Shown here: positions 1-7,082 of the stretch, piece by piece | Layout: the number at the start of each line of letters is the position of its first letter | How positions within the stretch are numbered: position 1 is the first letter of the stretch | DNA from: Candidatus Omnitrophota bacterium | Lineage (GTDB): Bacteria > Omnitrophota > Gorgyraeia > Gygaellales > Profunditerraquicolaceae | NCBI GenBank assembly: GCA_903882345.1 | Contig: CAIRWO010000218.1 | Location: 1 to 9,017, forward strand | Length of the DNA: 9,017 nt | Direction of reading: 5' to 3' | Notes under the pieces: generated by a model | Databases searched by the model: none | What the model was told of the DNA's origin: nothing | The model's input: only the letters and a program-made list of their open reading frames with translations | Made by a program: the position numbers and the translations under genes

Positions 1-32
1 TGGTCCTTTAGTAGGATCATACTTTTTATTTT

Positions 33-479
33 TTACTTATCCTTGTAATACTTCTCAATCGCCTTTCTTATGTCCGTCGATGTAGAGACGAAGGTCTGGA
101 CATTGCATCCAGATAAAAGCTCTACGTCTTCTATCGCCAGCAGGTTAAGGGGATTAGACATCGCCAGTGTCAGGTTATTACCAAGCTTATCGATAGGCAC
201 AAGCATATATTGCCGCGCAACCCGTACCGGGATGATATTGATTATTTCCGTGCTAATTTCATAATTACCCAAAGGCAGGTAAGGAAAGCCGTATTGCACG
301 GTCAAGGCCTGCGCGATGTCTTCTTCCTTCAAGAAACCCAGTTCGACGAATATTTCGCCGATCAGTCCGCCATTATCCTTTTGGTAGGCTAATGCCTTCT
401 GCAGTTGCTCCGGGGTAATGCTTCCGCGCTCGACCAAAAGTTCGCCTAATTGTTTATTTATAATTTTTCTTACCGGCAT
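33..479 (-). CDS. Stand-alone MshEN / GspE N-terminal domain protein
   Basis: This 148-residue soluble protein is made only of the domain normally found at the N-terminus of type II secretion and type IV pilus ATPases (T2SSE_N, MshEN). There is no ATPase part. Two tandem copies of the roughly 24-residue MshEN motif are visible: residues 10-33 (LGELLVERG, then L-x-x-A-L-x-x-Q) and 39-62 (IGEIFVELG, then the same ending). The second half, with LVPIDKLGNNLTLAMSNP, ALEDVELLSG-like sequence and DIRKAIEKYY, matches the rest of the GspE-N fold. Some MshEN domains bind cyclic-di-GMP through an arginine at the head of each motif; here those positions are Q10 and L39 or I40, so binding is uncertain. 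The ATG shares one base with the TAA of the GGDEF gene, implying coupled translation. The role is unknown; a signalling adaptor is inferred. Confidence 0.88.
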   Translation of the reverse strand: MPVRKIINKQLGELLVERGSITPEQLQKALAYQKDNGGLIGEIFVELGFLKEEDIAQALTVQYGFPYLPLGNYEISTEIINIIPVRVARQYMLVPIDKLGNNLTLAMSNPLNLLAIEDVELLSGCNVQTFVSTSTDIRKAIEKYYKDK

Positions 480-1897
480 TAGATAATAACCCTGTTTTTA
501 CCTTCTGTCTTGGCTGAAGTAAGCAGCAGCCTTGCCTTGGTGATCAATTCTTCCGCATCTATCCCGTCAAGGGGATTTTCGCTGATGCTACCTGACACCG
601 TAAGCCTTTTTTCCTCTTCCTGCTCTTCGCTGAAACTAAATTCTATCTTCTTCCTGATATTATCCGCGATTTCTTTTGCCTGGCGCTTGTTCTTTTCCGG
701 CAAAACAACGGCAAATTCATTATCCCCAAACCTTGCCACGCGCTCGATCTCCGACACCGAATCCCTGATCAAAGACCCTATCCGCTTTAACGCGGATTCC
801 GCCTGCAGGGAGCCGTATTTCTCATGAAACACCTGGAAATTATCCACGTTCAAAAGGATAAACGCGCAGGGCCTCTGGTAGGCGATCGCCCGCTTGATCT
901 CTTCCTGAAGGCGGCTGCGGATAAAGGCCTCATTATACAATCCCGTGAGGACATCTTTTATCTCCAGCTTTTCCACGCGCCTGATCAATAATTCATTCTC
1001 TATGGCGATGGCGATCTGCTTGCCAAAAATCTCCAGTAATTCCACATCTTCTTTTCTATAAGAAAATCCTTTACGTGAGTTGCCGATGCCGAGTATGGCG
1101 ATAACCCTGCCCCGGATAAATACGGGAAACGCCAAAGTATTGATCTTCCCGAATTTTTCATAAATTTCCTCTTTGGCTTTTTCCGGTAAAATATTATCTT
1201 TATCGATGATCAACGGTTTACTTGATTTGGTAAGCCTGCCGAATATCTCATCTTTCGGCTCGACCCTGATACCCGTCAGCTTGTGCGGGACCACGGAATC
1301 AGCGATCCTCACAGAAAACGCCTCCTGCCCTTCCTGCCTGAATAACAGGTACGCCACTTCCGAATTTGCCAAAAGCCGCGATTTTTCCGTGGCTACGCTT
1401 AGGATATCGTCTAATTTCGCCCCCTGAGAAATAAGCGAACTGATCTGCAGCAAACTGGAAAGCACCATTACACGTTTCTGTATTTCCAGGTTGATCTCGG
1501 AAGTTTTCTCGCTGTAATTTTTTAATTCATCCATATTAAAACGGATGCGGTTGGTCAGCTGGTTTAACGCCTCTCCCAGATCGCCCACCTCGTCTTTATA
1601 TACTGCCTCTACCTTACGGCTGATGTCTCCGGCAGCAATCAGCTTGGCTTCCGAACATATGGATAAAATACGCGCGAACACCCCTTTTATCAGAAAGAAT
1701 CCGATCACGGCAATAAAGAGGCTGGAAACTATAGACATTATGACGTCCAGCTTGATCCCGGTAGTCGGCAAAATATAATTAGAAACTAAATAGATGGAGA
1801 CAAGGATGGGCAAGACAATCATTAAATAAAAAGAAATCTTTAACTTATAATTAAGGCCTTGCGTAAGCAATGAAACTTTCCTATTATTCTTTTCCAT
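479..1897 (-). CDS. Membrane HAMP-GAF protein with a degenerate GGDEF domain
   Basis: This is a 472-residue signalling protein. Two membrane segments (about 20-42 and 51-71) are separated by only a few residues, so it has almost no periplasmic sensor. A HAMP domain follows (about 72-125), then a linker helix, a GAF domain (about 145-300) and a GGDEF domain (about 312-472, starting near DVLTGLYNEAF). Active GGDEF domains make cyclic-di-GMP from two GTP, but the key residues here are altered. The signature is G391-D-N-E-F395, the metal-binding D-x-D is N350-V-D352, the guanine-contacting Asn aligns with His358, and no RxxD inhibitory site precedes the signature. Catalysis is therefore unlikely; GTP sensing or scaffolding is more plausible. 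The gene has its own candidate promoter and a strong GGAGG site, and its TAA stop overlaps the next ATG (TAATG). Confidence 0.92.
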   Translation of the reverse strand: MEKNNRKVSLLTQGLNYKLKISFYLMIVLPILVSIYLVSNYILPTTGIKLDVIMSIVSSLFIAVIGFFLIKGVFARILSICSEAKLIAAGDISRKVEAVYKDEVGDLGEALNQLTNRIRFNMDELKNYSEKTSEINLEIQKRVMVLSSLLQISSLISQGAKLDDILSVATEKSRLLANSEVAYLLFRQEGQEAFSVRIADSVVPHKLTGIRVEPKDEIFGRLTKSSKPLIIDKDNILPEKAKEEIYEKFGKINTLAFPVFIRGRVIAILGIGNSRKGFSYRKEDVELLEIFGKQIAIAIENELLIRRVEKLEIKDVLTGLYNEAFIRSRLQEEIKRAIAYQRPCAFILLNVDNFQVFHEKYGSLQAESALKRIGSLIRDSVSEIERVARFGDNEFAVVLPEKNKRQAKEIADNIRKKIEFSFSEEQEEEKRLTVSGSISENPLDGIDAEELITKARLLLTSAKTEGKNRVII

Positions 1898-1900
1898 ATT

Positions 1901-1938
1901 AACCTCCGGTTAGAAACACCTACTAGTCCTAAGAGGTT
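1901..1938 (-). promoter_or_regulatory. Potential leader hairpin masking the ribosome binding site
   Basis: In the predicted mRNA, AACCTC (1938-1933) is fully complementary to GAGGTT (1906-1901). The adjacent TTAG (1932-1929) pairs with CTAA (1913-1910). This gives ten base pairs with a 3-nt bulge (CCG, 1909-1907) and a 15-nt loop. Four of the five Shine-Dalgarno bases (GGAGG, 1907-1903) would be paired. It matches no riboswitch class I recognise. Confidence 0.4.
1903..1907 (-). promoter_or_regulatory. Strong ribosome binding site of the GGDEF gene
   Basis: The minus strand reads GGAGG followed by TTAAT and the ATG at 1897-1895, an ideal Shine-Dalgarno with 5-nt spacing. It fixes the start of the gene and is the strongest Shine-Dalgarno in the window. 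Confidence 0.85.
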
Positions 1939-1957
1939 GATAAAACATAGGTTGTGT

Positions 1958-1977
1958 TGTATAAATAAAATTATACA
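1958..1977. repeat. Perfect 7-bp inverted repeat overlapping the -10 box
   Basis: TGTATAA and TTATACA form perfect arms (1958-1964 and 1971-1977) separated by 6 bp. The upstream arm on the minus strand overlaps the predicted TATAAT, and the other arm spans the predicted transcription start. Dyads placed like this are typical of repressor operators. A hairpin of only A/T-rich pairs without a T-run would be a poor terminator. The operator role is an inference. Confidence 0.45.
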
Positions 1978-1998
1978 TCCTATCTCATTTAATAGCAA
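1970..1998 (-). promoter_or_regulatory. Candidate promoter of the GGDEF-MshEN pair
   Basis: On the minus strand TTGCTA (1998-1993, 4 of 6 matches to TTGACA) is followed after 17 bp by a perfect TATAAT (1975-1970). The -35 box overlaps the last codons of the radical SAM gene. The start would fall near 1963, giving a leader of about 66 nt. AT-rich sequence raises the chance of a random match, but hexamers, spacing and position before a separate gene pair all agree. Confidence 0.6.
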
Positions 1999-3730
1999 TA
2001 ATTTTATTAAAATCGGAAATTAGCGCCTCTTTACTCAAACCAATGTCCAAAAAATCCCACGGCAGCATCCCCTCCAGCGGCCTCGCTTTTAGATAAAACG
2101 CCGGATCAATTCCGCAATCTCTAAAGGCCGACTGCCATGTTTCGAACTTGAAATATTCCTGCCAGGCATCAAACCTCGCGCCGGCATTATAGGCATTGAC
2201 GATAACAGGCCCGAGCCTCCTGTCGCCGCGGGAAAATACAGCCTCAAGAAAGCTCATATAACGGTTGTGAAAACTTAATTTGATCCTCTTGTTCCTCATC
2301 AGCCGCTGCCGGAGGTAGTCCTGCTTAACTTTGATTTCCTCAGGCCCCTGCATGCCAAACCACTGGAAAGAAGTGTGCGGTTTCGGGATCAGGGCATTTA
2401 TACTGAGGTTGACCTGCGCCGGATGCTGCCTTACCTTTCTACCCAGATGGGAAATTTCTTCTACCAATGCAACTATCCCGTCCAAATCGCTTGTTTCTTC
2501 TAAGGGCAGGCCGATCATAAAATATAATTTAACGTGCAGATAGCCGGAGGCGAACGCCTCCTCCATGGCCCGCATAAAATCCCGCATATCGAAATCCTTA
2601 CCCAGGACCGCGCGCATTTTATCCGTTGCCGCTTCCGGGGCAAAAGTAAGGCTGGTTTTTTTGAAGGCGGCGATCAGTTGAGAAATACTGCCGACTGTTT
2701 TTTGCGGTTTTATCGAGGGCAAAGATATGCTCACGCATTTTTCCTTAAACGATTCGACCAGCTGTTTTACCAGCTCATCGATTTGCGGATAATCGCTTAC
2801 GGATAATCCCGTCAAGGCGATCTCTTCGTATCCGCTGCGCCGGTAAGTTTCTATCGCGGCGCTGAATATCCTTTCCATACTCCTCTGCCGATATGGATAA
2901 TACTGCTGCCTGGCCTGACAGAAGCGGCACTTATTCGGGCAACCCCGCATCAGTTCAAGAGAGATGCGATCGTGGACGATCTGGATAAAGGGAACGAGCC
3001 AGTTAACGGGCAAATACGCGCTGTCCAGATCATTGACGATGCGTTTTTTGACCCTTGCAGGAACGCCGGGCGCAAGCGCTGCGAACTTTAAAACACTGCC
3101 TCCCTCGCCGTATTCAACTTCGTACAGCGAGGGGACATACACTCCTTCGATTGCCGAAAGCTCAACAAGCAGTTCTCTTTTACTTACGCCGCTCTTTTTA
3201 AACCGACGGTAAGTATTGATTAATTCAACAACTGCTTCTTCTGCTTCTCCAATGATAAATAAATCAAAAAAATCATGTAACGGCTCGGGGTTCAAGCTGC
3301 AGGGCCCGCCTCCGATTATCAAAGGATAATCATTGCCCCGCTCCAGAGAACTAAAGGGGATATCCGAGAGGTTCAGGATATTTAAAATATTGGTATAGCT
3401 TAACTCATTGCCTAAACTAAACCCGATAAGATCAAATTCTCTTAAGGCCTTACCCGACTCAAGGGAAAAAATCGCCGCCTTGCGCTTACGCAAATTATTT
3501 TCCAAATCAATTTGCGGCGAAAACAGCCTTTCGCAGACCACATCGGGAATATCATTCAAAATGCCGTAAATGATCCTTATACCAAGGTTGCTCATCCCGA
3601 CTTCGTAGAGATCAGGAAAACATAAAGCGAATTTTATTCCGGCTCTCTCAAAATCCTTACGCGAAACATTCCATTCGTTGCCGATGTAGCGGCCGGGCTT
3701 CATTATACCGAATAAGATATCGTCTAACAT
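1985..3730 (-). CDS. TIGR03960-type radical SAM protein of unknown substrate
   Basis: This 581-residue protein belongs to an uncharacterised radical SAM family (TIGR03960). Its N-terminal half resembles a B12-binding-like fold, with FPDLYEVGMSNLG (38-50), CERLFSP (66-72), FDLIGFSLGNELSYTN (99-114) and GGGPCSLNPEPLHDFFDLF (140-158). The radical SAM core carries the [4Fe-4S] motif C264-x3-C268-x2-C271, followed by LTFAPEAATDKMR (361-373) and KLYFMIGLP (401-409). The tail holds GDRRLGPVI, GARFDAWQEYF and LPWDFLDIGLSKE. I place the start at the ATG at 3730, 2 bp after the rodA stop, because homology begins there. The frame stays open to 4102 but that part lies inside rodA. I see no obvious Shine-Dalgarno, so coupling to rodA is likely. 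The C-terminal DUF2344/TIGR03936 part or partner common in other bacteria is absent here. The substrate is unknown. Confidence 0.9.
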   Translation of the reverse strand: MLDDILFGIMKPGRYIGNEWNVSRKDFERAGIKFALCFPDLYEVGMSNLGIRIIYGILNDIPDVVCERLFSPQIDLENNLRKRKAAIFSLESGKALREFDLIGFSLGNELSYTNILNILNLSDIPFSSLERGNDYPLIIGGGPCSLNPEPLHDFFDLFIIGEAEEAVVELINTYRRFKKSGVSKRELLVELSAIEGVYVPSLYEVEYGEGGSVLKFAALAPGVPARVKKRIVNDLDSAYLPVNWLVPFIQIVHDRISLELMRGCPNKCRFCQARQQYYPYRQRSMERIFSAAIETYRRSGYEEIALTGLSVSDYPQIDELVKQLVESFKEKCVSISLPSIKPQKTVGSISQLIAAFKKTSLTFAPEAATDKMRAVLGKDFDMRDFMRAMEEAFASGYLHVKLYFMIGLPLEETSDLDGIVALVEEISHLGRKVRQHPAQVNLSINALIPKPHTSFQWFGMQGPEEIKVKQDYLRQRLMRNKRIKLSFHNRYMSFLEAVFSRGDRRLGPVIVNAYNAGARFDAWQEYFKFETWQSAFRDCGIDPAFYLKARPLEGMLPWDFLDIGLSKEALISDFNKIIAIK

Positions 3731-3732
3731 AG

Positions 3733-4836
3733 TTAAAACACCGCTCTTTCCTTCGCAATATTCGCCAAGATGCCCAAAGAGATAAAGGTCACGAATATCG
3801 ACGATCCGCCGTAACTCATCAGCGGAAGCGGTATGCCCACGACCGGGGCAAACCCCAGGTTCATCGCAATATTTATGCATACCTGGATCCCCAGCATAAA
3901 GGAAATCCCAAAGGCGAGGAGCTTGGCGAAGCTGTCGCTGGTCTTCTGCGCTATGCTGATCCCCTGCCTGATCAGTAAATAATAAAGCAGCAACAAAAGC
4001 GCGCTGCCGGTGAATCCCCATTCTTCGGCAAAGGTGGCGAAGATGAAGTCCGTATGCGATTCCGGAAGAAAATGCAGCTGGCTTTGGGTCCCCAGGAGCC
4101 AACCCTTGCCAAAGAATCCGCCTGAGCCGATGGCGATCTTGGACTGGATTACCGTATAACCGGCGCCCAGCGGGTCGATGTTCGGATTAAGGAACACCGT
4201 CAGCCTCTCCTTTTGGTAGTCTTTTAAAAAATGCCAGAACACGGGTGCCGATCCGGCAGCCATGATAAATAGCAAAATAAAATACCTTAATTTTACGCCG
4301 GCCAAAAATAAAATAATCACGAATATCGTCATTACCAAAATCCCGCTGCCCAGATCCGGCTGCTCGACGATCAACAGGGTCGGGATGGCTACGAATATCA
4401 AAGGTATGAGCAAAACACGCAAGATGCCGAACCTCTCTACCGGTAGCGAAACATCGTCAATGGATTTATTACTGAAATATTTCGCCATAAATATCACGAT
4501 CATCAGCTTGGCGACTTCCGAAGGCTGAAAATTAAACCAGGCAACCCTAAGCCAGCGCTGCGCGCCCAGCCGGACAGCCCCTAAAACAAAAACCAGGAAC
4601 AAGAGAAAAATAACGCTGCCGTATAAAATATAGGTAAAATCCCAAAGCCTGCGGTAATTAAAATTTGACATAATAAAAAATAGCGCCAGGCCCAGGACGG
4701 CCCACAATATCTGGCGCTGATAAATCGATTGCCAGAATTCCCCTTCCTTTTGGTAATTGCTGCTATAAATGGAAAGTATGCCGATAATCACGATCAGCAC
4801 CGCGATAAATAATATCAGGAATGTTGAATTTCTCAT
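3733..4836 (-). CDS. rodA: Peptidoglycan glycosyltransferase RodA (SEDS family)
   Basis: RodA polymerises lipid II into glycan strands and works as a complex with PBP2. The 367-residue protein has about ten membrane segments and clear SEDS signatures: QPSEVAKL (104-111), EQPDLGSG (about 158-165), the loop LPESHTDFIF (257-266) with the invariant aspartate D263 that matches the residue essential in studied RodA proteins, and the C-terminal GIPLPLMSYGGSS (334-346). The length is normal for RodA. The ATG at 4836 overlaps the PBP2 stop by 4 bp (ATGA), with no independent Shine-Dalgarno seen. FtsW is the closest alternative, but pairing with PBP2 and MreBCD favours RodA. Confidence 0.96.
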   Translation of the reverse strand: MRNSTFLILFIAVLIVIIGILSIYSSNYQKEGEFWQSIYQRQILWAVLGLALFFIMSNFNYRRLWDFTYILYGSVIFLLFLVFVLGAVRLGAQRWLRVAWFNFQPSEVAKLMIVIFMAKYFSNKSIDDVSLPVERFGILRVLLIPLIFVAIPTLLIVEQPDLGSGILVMTIFVIILFLAGVKLRYFILLFIMAAGSAPVFWHFLKDYQKERLTVFLNPNIDPLGAGYTVIQSKIAIGSGGFFGKGWLLGTQSQLHFLPESHTDFIFATFAEEWGFTGSALLLLLYYLLIRQGISIAQKTSDSFAKLLAFGISFMLGIQVCINIAMNLGFAPVVGIPLPLMSYGGSSIFVTFISLGILANIAKERAVF

Positions 4837-6536
4837 ATCAGATTTTCTTTAATCATGCCTTCGATTACCTGCCTTGCCGCTGTTGCCGCCGCATGCCCGG
4901 ATCCGTTATTTTCCAGAAAAACACAGATCACAAACTTTGGGCTGTTGAAAGGAAAAAATCCCACAAACCAGCCATGGGTTTTGTTATTTCCCGCTTCAGC
5001 CGTGCCGGTCTTACCGGCCACAGATACAGGCAGCCCCGCCAGGACGTTGGCCGTGCCTGTCGGCTCCGAAACTACCCCTCTTAAATCCTGGCGGACATAA
5101 TTTATTATATTTTTTTTCACCGCTATCTTTAGATGCCCCTCTGCGTATCCCGACAGGTCTTTGCCGGCGATGTTCTTGACAATATAAGGCGTTACCAAAT
5201 TTCCGCCGTTGGCAAATACGGCTACCATCCGCGCCATCTGCAGCGGAGTAACCAGCAGGTCGCCCTGGCCGATGGCAAAATTTGCCGTGTCTCCGTCAAA
5301 CCACTTCTGAAAACGGGCGATTTTTTTCCAGAGGGGATCAGGGACAAATCCGCTTGCTTCATAAGGCAGATCAAAACCTGTGGGTTTTGAAAGGTAAAAT
5401 TTCACGGCATAGTCATGCAAAACCTGCGGCCCCAGAAGCAAGGCGGTCCGATAAAAGAAAATGTCGCAGGAATGCGCGATCGCCGCCCGCAGGTCTTCCG
5501 CGTGATGCACATCCCAGCATTTATACTCACGGTTACCTATGCGCATACTGCCGGAACAAAAAAAGCTAGTGGACAAATTTATTTTTCCGGTCTCAAGGGC
5601 CGCCGATGCCAGCACCAGCTTAAATACCGATGCCGGAGGATACGCCGAGGAGATCGCCCGGTTTACCAGCGCGGATTCGGAGAGTCCGGATAAGGCCTGA
5701 GCCGGCTTATTGATAAAAAGCGCGGGCTCAAATGCCGGATGAGATGCCATAACAAGGATCTCGCCGGTATCAGGATCCATCATTATAATGCTCCCCTTTC
5801 TCTCGCCCAACGCTTCTTCGGCAATACGCTGCAGCCTTATATCCAGGGTAAGCCGTATATCTTTACCGTCTACCGGCGGCCGGAAACCCAAAGTGCAGAT
5901 AAACCTGCCGCGGTGGTCAACCTGTATGGATTGCGCGCCGTCCTCCTGACGTAAATAATAATCGTATTTTTCTTCTACCCCGCCAAAACCGACGATGTCC
6001 TTGGTTTTATACCCGTAATCTTCTAATTTTGTCAGGCGCCAGTGGTCGATTTCATTAAGGTAGCCGATGACGTGGCAGGCAAGATTACCATAAGGATAAT
6101 ATCTCACCGGCCGGGGCTGAATAATGATATTGGCGTAGTCAGACTTCAGTTCGCCCAAGGCCACTGCCTTTTTAAAATTAATGTTTTTTTCCAGCGTAAC
6201 CGGCACAAAGGAAGCAACATAGCCTTTTCTAAACCTGTCTTTCAGGCTGGCGAAATCTACCCCCAACGCAAGGCTTATTGCCGATAAGGTTTTGTCTATC
6301 TGGGGCCTGTCCTGCGGTAATATCATCGCGTCATAAGAAAGCTGATTACCCACGATAAGATTACCCTGCCGGTCGAATATCCTGCCGCGCGAACCTGCCT
6401 GGGGAAGTAAGCGGATACAATTGTTATCGCTTAAATCCCTGAACTTTTTAGCCTGCACGATCTGCAAGTTAAAGACCCCGGCAGCAATAAACAGAAAAAT
6501 AGCCGCGACTGATAAATGAACAATCCCTACTCTCAT
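4833..6536 (-). CDS. mrdA: Penicillin-binding protein 2, elongasome peptidoglycan D,D-transpeptidase
   Basis: PBP2 is the class B transpeptidase that cross-links nascent peptidoglycan with RodA during side-wall growth. The 567-residue protein has one N-terminal membrane anchor (about 6-28), a pedestal/dimerisation domain starting with SRGRIFDRQGN (about 49-59), and a transpeptidase domain. The three penicillin-binding motifs are S303-V-F-K306 (catalytic serine, context YPPASVFK instead of the usual PPGSTFK), S356-C-D358, and K509-T-G511. GQGDLLVTPLQMA (about 423-435) is also diagnostic. C327, C340, H344 and C357 are arranged like a possible metal site. The ATG is 3 bp after the mreD stop, with no Shine-Dalgarno visible, and the gene ends in an ATGA overlap with rodA, which suggests coupled translation and stoichiometric partners. 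FtsI is the main alternative, but the mre/rodA context argues for PBP2. Confidence 0.96.
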   Translation of the reverse strand: MRVGIVHLSVAAIFLFIAAGVFNLQIVQAKKFRDLSDNNCIRLLPQAGSRGRIFDRQGNLIVGNQLSYDAMILPQDRPQIDKTLSAISLALGVDFASLKDRFRKGYVASFVPVTLEKNINFKKAVALGELKSDYANIIIQPRPVRYYPYGNLACHVIGYLNEIDHWRLTKLEDYGYKTKDIVGFGGVEEKYDYYLRQEDGAQSIQVDHRGRFICTLGFRPPVDGKDIRLTLDIRLQRIAEEALGERKGSIIMMDPDTGEILVMASHPAFEPALFINKPAQALSGLSESALVNRAISSAYPPASVFKLVLASAALETGKINLSTSFFCSGSMRIGNREYKCWDVHHAEDLRAAIAHSCDIFFYRTALLLGPQVLHDYAVKFYLSKPTGFDLPYEASGFVPDPLWKKIARFQKWFDGDTANFAIGQGDLLVTPLQMARMVAVFANGGNLVTPYIVKNIAGKDLSGYAEGHLKIAVKKNIINYVRQDLRGVVSEPTGTANVLAGLPVSVAGKTGTAEAGNNKTHGWFVGFFPFNSPKFVICVFLENNGSGHAAATAARQVIEGMIKENLI

Positions 6537-6539
6537 AAG

Positions 6540-7067
6540 TTAAGCAATTAAGTCGGTTTTATTGGGATCGGTGGAACCCCTGGGTTGGTCAGGTATTTTT
6601 TTAATATAATCGAAAGTCCCTAGGAAAATCGGTAAGGCCAGCGCCGTAGTATAGAACGCTTCAATAAACGTAATCCGCAAAAAAATCCCCAAGCTCACAT
6701 ATTTGCCGAAAGAGAGGTATAAAAAACGGCTGGCAATATCGTTAAGCAGCACCGCTAAAAATACGGCAGCCGAAAGGCCGATAGGGTCATCAATAGAGAT
6801 CTTCCTCGATAACCTTAAAACGAGATAACTCCACAAAGGCATTAAAAAAATATTTATGCCCAGGCTTGAGCTGCCAAGCAGGTCCTTAAACAGGCCTGCC
6901 AAAAGGCCAAAAGCAAGCGCCCATTTCCAGTTGAAATAAACGCTTGTGACTACGATAAAACAGATCAGCAGATCCGGTTTAACTCCGAAAAATCTCAAAT
7001 AATGCATCAGCGTTGCCTGAATAAAGACAATGATAAATAAAATCAGCAAAAAGAATAGGTTCTTCAC
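6540..7067 (-). CDS. mreD: Rod shape-determining protein MreD
   Basis: MreD is a small polytopic inner-membrane member of the elongasome that balances MreC and PBP2 activity. The 175-residue protein is almost entirely hydrophobic, with about five to six membrane segments. It carries the family signature region (about 54-74) with GLLAGLFKDLLGSSSLGIN, in which the conserved G-x-x-x-D-x-x-x-x-x-x-x-G pattern is visible. The C-terminal 20 residues are polar and probably cytoplasmic. The start is GTG at 7067. A GGGGAG sequence at 7071-7076 is only 3 nt away, a tight but usable Shine-Dalgarno. It begins 15 bp after the mreC stop and ends 3 bp before the PBP2 start. Sequence conservation in MreD is low, so the operon position adds much of the support. 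Confidence 0.92.
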   Translation of the reverse strand: MKNLFFLLILFIIVFIQATLMHYLRFFGVKPDLLICFIVVTSVYFNWKWALAFGLLAGLFKDLLGSSSLGINIFLMPLWSYLVLRLSRKISIDDPIGLSAAVFLAVLLNDIASRFLYLSFGKYVSLGIFLRITFIEAFYTTALALPIFLGTFDYIKKIPDQPRGSTDPNKTDLIA

Positions 7068-7082
7068 CCGCTCCCCGCTTAT

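Larger units (their letters stand above)
1898..1984. other. 87-bp intergenic leader between the radical SAM and GGDEF genes
   Basis: This is the longest non-coding gap in the window. It contains a sigma70-like -10 box whose -35 box lies in the end of the radical SAM gene, a perfect inverted repeat around the predicted transcription start, a potential hairpin that includes the ribosome binding site, and a strong Shine-Dalgarno. I see no GC-rich hairpin with a following T-run, so no intrinsic terminator is supported for the upstream operon. Confidence 0.8.

Noticed and set aside
1..19. Stem of TGGTCC and GGATCA as a terminator after the MshEN gene.
   Set aside because: On the transcribed strand one pair is a mismatch (A-C), the stem is short, and the window ends before any T-run could be seen.
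1..20. Possible start of a further downstream gene (ATG at 20-18, reading M-I-L-L-K-D to the edge).
   Set aside because: Only six codons are visible and there is no Shine-Dalgarno, so it cannot be told from chance.
1958..1977. Inverted repeat as an intrinsic terminator of the shape operon.
   Set aside because: The stem is nearly all A/T pairs and no T-run follows on the minus strand. An operator or chance dyad explains it better.
1898..1984. c-di-GMP riboswitch in the GGDEF leader.
   Set aside because: The leader is too short and I find none of the conserved core sequences of the known classes.
3731..4102. Extension of the radical SAM reading frame by 124 codons upstream into rodA.
   Set aside because: It lies wholly inside the well-conserved end of rodA in another frame, its translation resembles no family, and homology to TIGR03960 begins right after the ATG at 3730.
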